Positions 60,519 to 64,000 of a DNA stretch of 64,000 nt are shown here, piece after piece. Position numbers and translations under genes: made by a program. The DNA comes from Lentisphaerae bacterium WC36 (lineage in GTDB: Bacteria > Verrucomicrobiota > Lentisphaeria > Victivallales > SZUA-371): contig CP085689.1 of assembly GCA_020683205.1 (NCBI GenBank), positions 1,426,001 to 1,490,000 of the forward strand. Reading direction: 5' to 3'. Numbering within the stretch: the stretch's first letter is position 1; every line of letters starts with the position of its first letter. The notes under the pieces are model-generated. The model saw nothing but the letters and a program-made list of their open reading frames with translations. It was not told the DNA's origin and did not search any database.

Positions 60519-63284
60519 TTAATCTTTTTTTGTTGTTTTAAATTCGACATTTGATAAAATCTTAAGCTGATAAACAGTGAAACTAATTAACATAAATCCT
60601 AAAATCCAAGCCATTGCCGTAGCTTTACCAAAATTCAAATAATTAAATGCCATTAACCAGATATGCAGTCCAGCAACTTCACTATTTGCAGCGCCTCCAG
60701 TCATAATCATAATATTTTCAGTTGCGGTATACCATGATGAAATAAAAGCTCCCACAAAATTAATAATTAACAATGCTTTTAAATTTGGAAGTACTATAAA
60801 AATGATTTTATCAATAAAGTTTGCTCCGTCAATATCAGCAGCTTCATAATAGTCATCTGGAATCCCCTTCAAGGCTGCCAAATATATTAAACATCCTGGT
60901 CCAAGTGTTGCCCACACCATTGGGATAATACAACTTAACAACGCAACTTTAGAATCACTTCTCCAAGCAAATGGCTCGCTTAATCCGTTAAATAATGTCA
61001 CAGGTAAATTATTCACAGCCTCTGAAAAATTTAAATTATTAGGAAATAATGTACTATATGGGATTTTTGCAATAACTAAAAATGAGCAAATACCGACAAT
61101 AAAAATAATTAATGCCTTTAATTTCATATCATAAAAATATAATCTTTTAGCGATTAAAATAAAAATAATTAGTATTGCAAAAGCAAATGCCAACCAACCA
61201 ATATTTGGCACTAATAACACCAATTTATTCATCACTGAGTTTCGTGAAGGTGCTAAAAACTGTTTCCACAGCATAATTGTTACAATTCCACTAAGCATTG
61301 CAGGAATATAGTAGATAATTCTAAAAATTAATCTACAACGCGGTACTTCCTGGAGCATTACAGCTAAAATTAAAGGGGGAATAAAAGTTAATGTTAAACT
61401 CAAGAAACAATAGCGCAAAGCCGTCCAAACTGCAAGCCACCACTCTGGGCTAAATAGAGTATTTGCAAAATTATCAATTCCAATAAATAATGATTTACCG
61501 ATTAATTGATAATCATACAAACTCATTAATGAACCATGCACCAATGGAATATATCGCCAAATTAATATTGCTAAAAATGCTGGTGCTAACAACAAAATAA
61601 TATAAATATTCTTTTTGAAATTATTTTGCTTATTGCTATTTATTAACTTAATATTTGGTTTTGAAAACGATTTATTTATAAAATTAAACATAAAAATAAA
61701 TAGCACAAAACCAATAAAAATAACTATGCCTGCGATAGCTCGACGAAAACACATTTCTTTAGGCGGCACTTCATCAAGTATTAATTCATTAGCTCTTTTA
61801 ACTGATGTTGCCAAAATTTGTTGCATTACTTTTAAACGTTCACCATCATTTTTAGGCAACATATCTGCTTTGGATAATTCTTCAGCCTCCTGAATAGGCT
61901 GTTGTAACATTGGATAAATAAAACTACTATTTTTACCATAAGGCTCTGGAACACCAGAATCAAAGGCTATTTGACAACTTTTTGCAAACTCACTGTCTGA
62001 ATATTTCAATAAATAATTATAACCATATCGTTTTAACATTTCAGGAGGTACAAAATTTGCAACTCCAGCATTTACCTTTAACTTTGTATTAAGAGCTAAC
62101 GCCTTATCACTATTTAAAAATTTAATGTACTCCCAAGCCGCATCACGCACTGCTTTTGATTTCACGCCACTAAAAATTCCATACATTCTACTATTAAGTT
62201 CTGCTCCACGCTTACCTGTCGGCCCCTTTGGCACTAGCGCAGTGCCGACTAATTGCGGGTTGATTAACTTAAAATTACGCTCACTAATATAATGAATAAA
62301 CATACCAATTTTTCCTAATTCCCAATCTCTAGTGTCTTTAATATGATTTTTTATGGCATAACCACGCATCACGTTACCATTTTTATCAATCCATTTTTCA
62401 GTTAGAAGTTTGATATAGAAATCCAACGCAATGGCCCCCTGTTCTGAATCGTATGCAAAATACCATCGTTGTCGTTCGGGGCTATATTTCATCAAATTCC
62501 CTCCGCTTGACCACAAGAATGTAGTCCACTGCCAACCATTTAATCCCATAAATACGCCATAAACCCCATTATCTGGATCATGAATCTTTTTTGCGGCTTG
62601 ATAAAAATCATCCCATGTCCAATTTTCATTTGGGTAAGGTATATTATTTTTTTGAAATAAATCTTTGCGATAAAGTAAAAAACGACTCAAAAGTTGCCCA
62701 TAAGGCAATGCCCAGTAATGTTTTCTTTTTTTTACATCATTATCTTTTGCTCGATAAATAACAGGTATTACTCTTTTATCAATACGTCGTCTTAATTCAG
62801 CTTGAGAAAACTCCGTAAAATATTCGTCAAGAGGATATAAGAAATTGCTATTTATATAGTTGTAGCTTTTATTGAAATTAACATACAAAATGTCTGGAGC
62901 AACTCCGCCAGCAATCGCTAGCAAATCGCTTTCGACTCCAATAAAATAGATTCCGCTAAAGTTATGAAGTTGAATTTCAACATTATCCCAATTGTAATCA
63001 CCATAAACATTGGGGTTATTTTTATATTTTTTTGCGTATTTTTCTTTGAAAACTTTAGGAAAGTTTTTAATGAATAATTTTACTGTTTGATAATTTGCTT
63101 GAGTAAAAAAATCATCAGATTCAGGGTCAGGTAGGCGTTGTACTGTTACGTGAATAATTGTTTTGCCATCTTTATTTTGTTCAATATATCCAACCGCTTT
63201 AGAATTTTGAACAATGAAAAAGAATAACAATAATATAAAATGCGTTTTAAAAAACTTCAACAAAAATTTTATCAAATTATTCAT
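60519..63284 (-). CDS. Fusion of a sugar-binding protein and a MalF-type ABC permease
   Basis: 921 residues. A signal peptide or anchor at 1-30, then a family 1 extracellular solute-binding domain (about 40-505: GGVAPDILYVNF, YWALPYGQLLSRFLLYRKDLF, NWTWDDFYQAAKKI, GKIGMFIHY, AAWEYIKFL). A transmembrane helix follows (about 516-536), then a permease domain (560-915) with the EAA loop YYEAADIDGANFIDKIIFIVLP near 812-833. Usually these are two separate proteins. It is first gene of the two-gene operon with the MalG-type permease. It imports an oligosaccharide or similar compound; which one cannot be told. Confidence 0.9.
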   Translation of the reverse strand: MNNLIKFLLKFFKTHFILLLFFFIVQNSKAVGYIEQNKDGKTIIHVTVQRLPDPESDDFFTQANYQTVKLFIKNFPKVFKEKYAKKYKNNPNVYGDYNWDNVEIQLHNFSGIYFIGVESDLLAIAGGVAPDILYVNFNKSYNYINSNFLYPLDEYFTEFSQAELRRRIDKRVIPVIYRAKDNDVKKRKHYWALPYGQLLSRFLLYRKDLFQKNNIPYPNENWTWDDFYQAAKKIHDPDNGVYGVFMGLNGWQWTTFLWSSGGNLMKYSPERQRWYFAYDSEQGAIALDFYIKLLTEKWIDKNGNVMRGYAIKNHIKDTRDWELGKIGMFIHYISERNFKLINPQLVGTALVPKGPTGKRGAELNSRMYGIFSGVKSKAVRDAAWEYIKFLNSDKALALNTKLKVNAGVANFVPPEMLKRYGYNYLLKYSDSEFAKSCQIAFDSGVPEPYGKNSSFIYPMLQQPIQEAEELSKADMLPKNDGERLKVMQQILATSVKRANELILDEVPPKEMCFRRAIAGIVIFIGFVLFIFMFNFINKSFSKPNIKLINSNKQNNFKKNIYIILLLAPAFLAILIWRYIPLVHGSLMSLYDYQLIGKSLFIGIDNFANTLFSPEWWLAVWTALRYCFLSLTLTFIPPLILAVMLQEVPRCRLIFRIIYYIPAMLSGIVTIMLWKQFLAPSRNSVMNKLVLLVPNIGWLAFAFAILIIFILIAKRLYFYDMKLKALIIFIVGICSFLVIAKIPYSTLFPNNLNFSEAVNNLPVTLFNGLSEPFAWRSDSKVALLSCIIPMVWATLGPGCLIYLAALKGIPDDYYEAADIDGANFIDKIIFIVLPNLKALLIINFVGAFISSWYTATENIMIMTGGAANSEVAGLHIWLMAFNYLNFGKATAMAWILGFMLISFTVYQLKILSNVEFKTTKKD

Positions 63285-63396
63285 CGCCTACCCTATATTG
63301 TATTTTATCAACTCGACTAAATACAATAGTTCTTATAGGACAAACTCGCAAGCAAAGAAAGAGGAAAATTAAGCAATATTTATCACACTAAAAAAA

Positions 63397-63434
63397 TAAA
63401 GACTTTTAAAGGAAATTTCTTTTAAAAGTCTTTA
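63397..63434 (-). terminator. Terminator of the DEAD-box helicase gene
   Basis: A 14-bp perfect stem (63397-63410 with 63421-63434) with a 10-base loop and a T-rich tract on the minus strand, 17 bases past the stop codon. Confidence 0.9.
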
Positions 63435-63450
63435 TTGAAAATATTTTAAA

Positions 63451-64000
63451 TTAAGAATTACGTTTGCGCTTTTTTGCAGAACCTTTACGATCTGACTTTC
63501 TATCACGTTTACGTTTATCTTTCTTATTATTCTTATCAAAATCATCGCCAAACCTTTTACTACGTCGAGCACGAGATTTATCACGATTTTTTGATTTGTT
63601 TTTATCGTCTTTAGAGTCTTTAGCAATCTCTACAATTGGGCGATTGCTCTTATTGCCTGAATTTAAGCTCTCAATAATTTTTTCAGCGTCCGAAAATGAT
63701 ACCGTTACAAAAGAGAATGTATCAAAGCAGCTAACGCCATCAATTTTACGACCCTTAACACGGCTTTTCTGCTCAATATAGTCAACTAATTTGCGAGGCG
63801 AAAAATCATCCTTTTTGCCTTTAGCTATAAATAATCGTGCACGTTCTTCATTATCGTCAGCGCCGACAGCATCATAACCAAAATCGCGCCCTCTTTTTTT
63901 ATTGCGATCTTTACGGCGATCGTTGCGTTTTTTAGGTTTTAAGTCACTATAACTAGAAGGTAGTAAATCATTTTTGCAAACCATCTTTAATAGAGCAGAA
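63451..64000 (-). CDS. DEAD-box RNA helicase, C-terminal part with DbpA-type RNA-binding domain, cut by right edge
   Basis: The frame is open through the right edge (codons before the Met at 63984 read SALLK with no stop), so the Met is internal and the gene starts outside the window. The visible part has a DbpA/CsdA-like RNA-binding domain (ARLFIAKGKKDDFSPRKLVDYIEQ, then DTFSFVTVSFSDAEKIIESLN) and a basic Lys/Arg/Asp-rich tail typical of DeaD/CsdA helicases. The motor domains are not visible, so assignment rests on this domain. Likely role: ribosome assembly or RNA unwinding in the cold. Confidence 0.8.
   Translation of the reverse strand, partial: SALLKMVCKNDLLPSSYSDLKPKKRNDRRKDRNKKRGRDFGYDAVGADDNEERARLFIAKGKKDDFSPRKLVDYIEQKSRVKGRKIDGVSCFDTFSFVTVSFSDAEKIIESLNSGNKSNRPIVEIAKDSKDDKNKSKNRDKSRARRSKRFGDDFDKNNKKDKRKRDRKSDRKGSAKKRKRNS

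Overview
This is an AT-rich (by eye about one third GC), gene-dense bacterial chromosome segment. The organism is Gram-negative: it encodes lipoproteins, Lgt, a secretin fragment, and permeases with very large periplasmic parts. The ribosomal cluster order rpsM-rpsK-rpoA-rplQ without rpsD, the NIF-type NifU/NifS pair, an archaeal-type IMP cyclohydrolase and the unusual fused sugar ABC transporter point to the PVC group, most likely Lentisphaerota. That placement is inferred from gene content and order, not from a phylogeny.

Left part (1-16.6 kb), mostly minus strand: the start of a murJ gene cut by the window edge, ychF, the rplQ-rpoA-rpsK-rpsM-rpmJ cluster, then an ECF sigma factor / membrane anti-sigma / YraN / zinc-ribbon group. 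Two plus-strand genes follow (purO and a UvrD/PcrA helicase). Next comes an unrecognised gene with an in-frame TGA, flanked by two near-identical copies of the uvrD 3' end. After it lie nifS, nifU, proS and putP.

Middle part (16.7-37 kb): gnd and a LolA-like lipoprotein; a radical SAM/SPASM gene; a decayed stretch with a prepilin-like micro-gene; rpoZ; an etfB-etfA-acyl-CoA dehydrogenase operon; tRNA-Gln. A run of nine closely spaced plus-strand genes then covers envelope, RNA modification, transport, chaperone, protease, glycogen and queuosine functions (DUF368, lgt, rluD-like, mnmG, oppC-like, J-domain protein, rhomboid, glgA, queA).

Right part (37-64 kb): a compact three-gene phage-like cassette with its own promoter and terminator; a PP2C / HDOD / hybrid histidine kinase signalling group; a ROK regulator; mntP, metG, rapA, a TauE-type exporter, cinA, an OppF ATPase and a Cys-rich secreted DUF2059-like protein; a truncated secretin; grpE-dnaJ; a lipoprotein; purD; plsC; and a two-protein sugar importer. 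In the importer one subunit fuses the solute-binding protein to a MalF-like permease. The other carries a roughly 370-residue periplasmic insert built from repeated motifs. The window ends inside a DEAD-box helicase gene.

Many transcription units end in clear hairpin-plus-T-run terminators, several of them bidirectional between convergent genes. I see no CRISPR array, no recognisable complete insertion sequence and no rRNA gene. The least ordinary items are the fused importer with its repeat-bearing insert, the phage-like cassette, the TGA-interrupted gene between uvrD-end repeats, the secretin remnant and the Cys-repeat protein.
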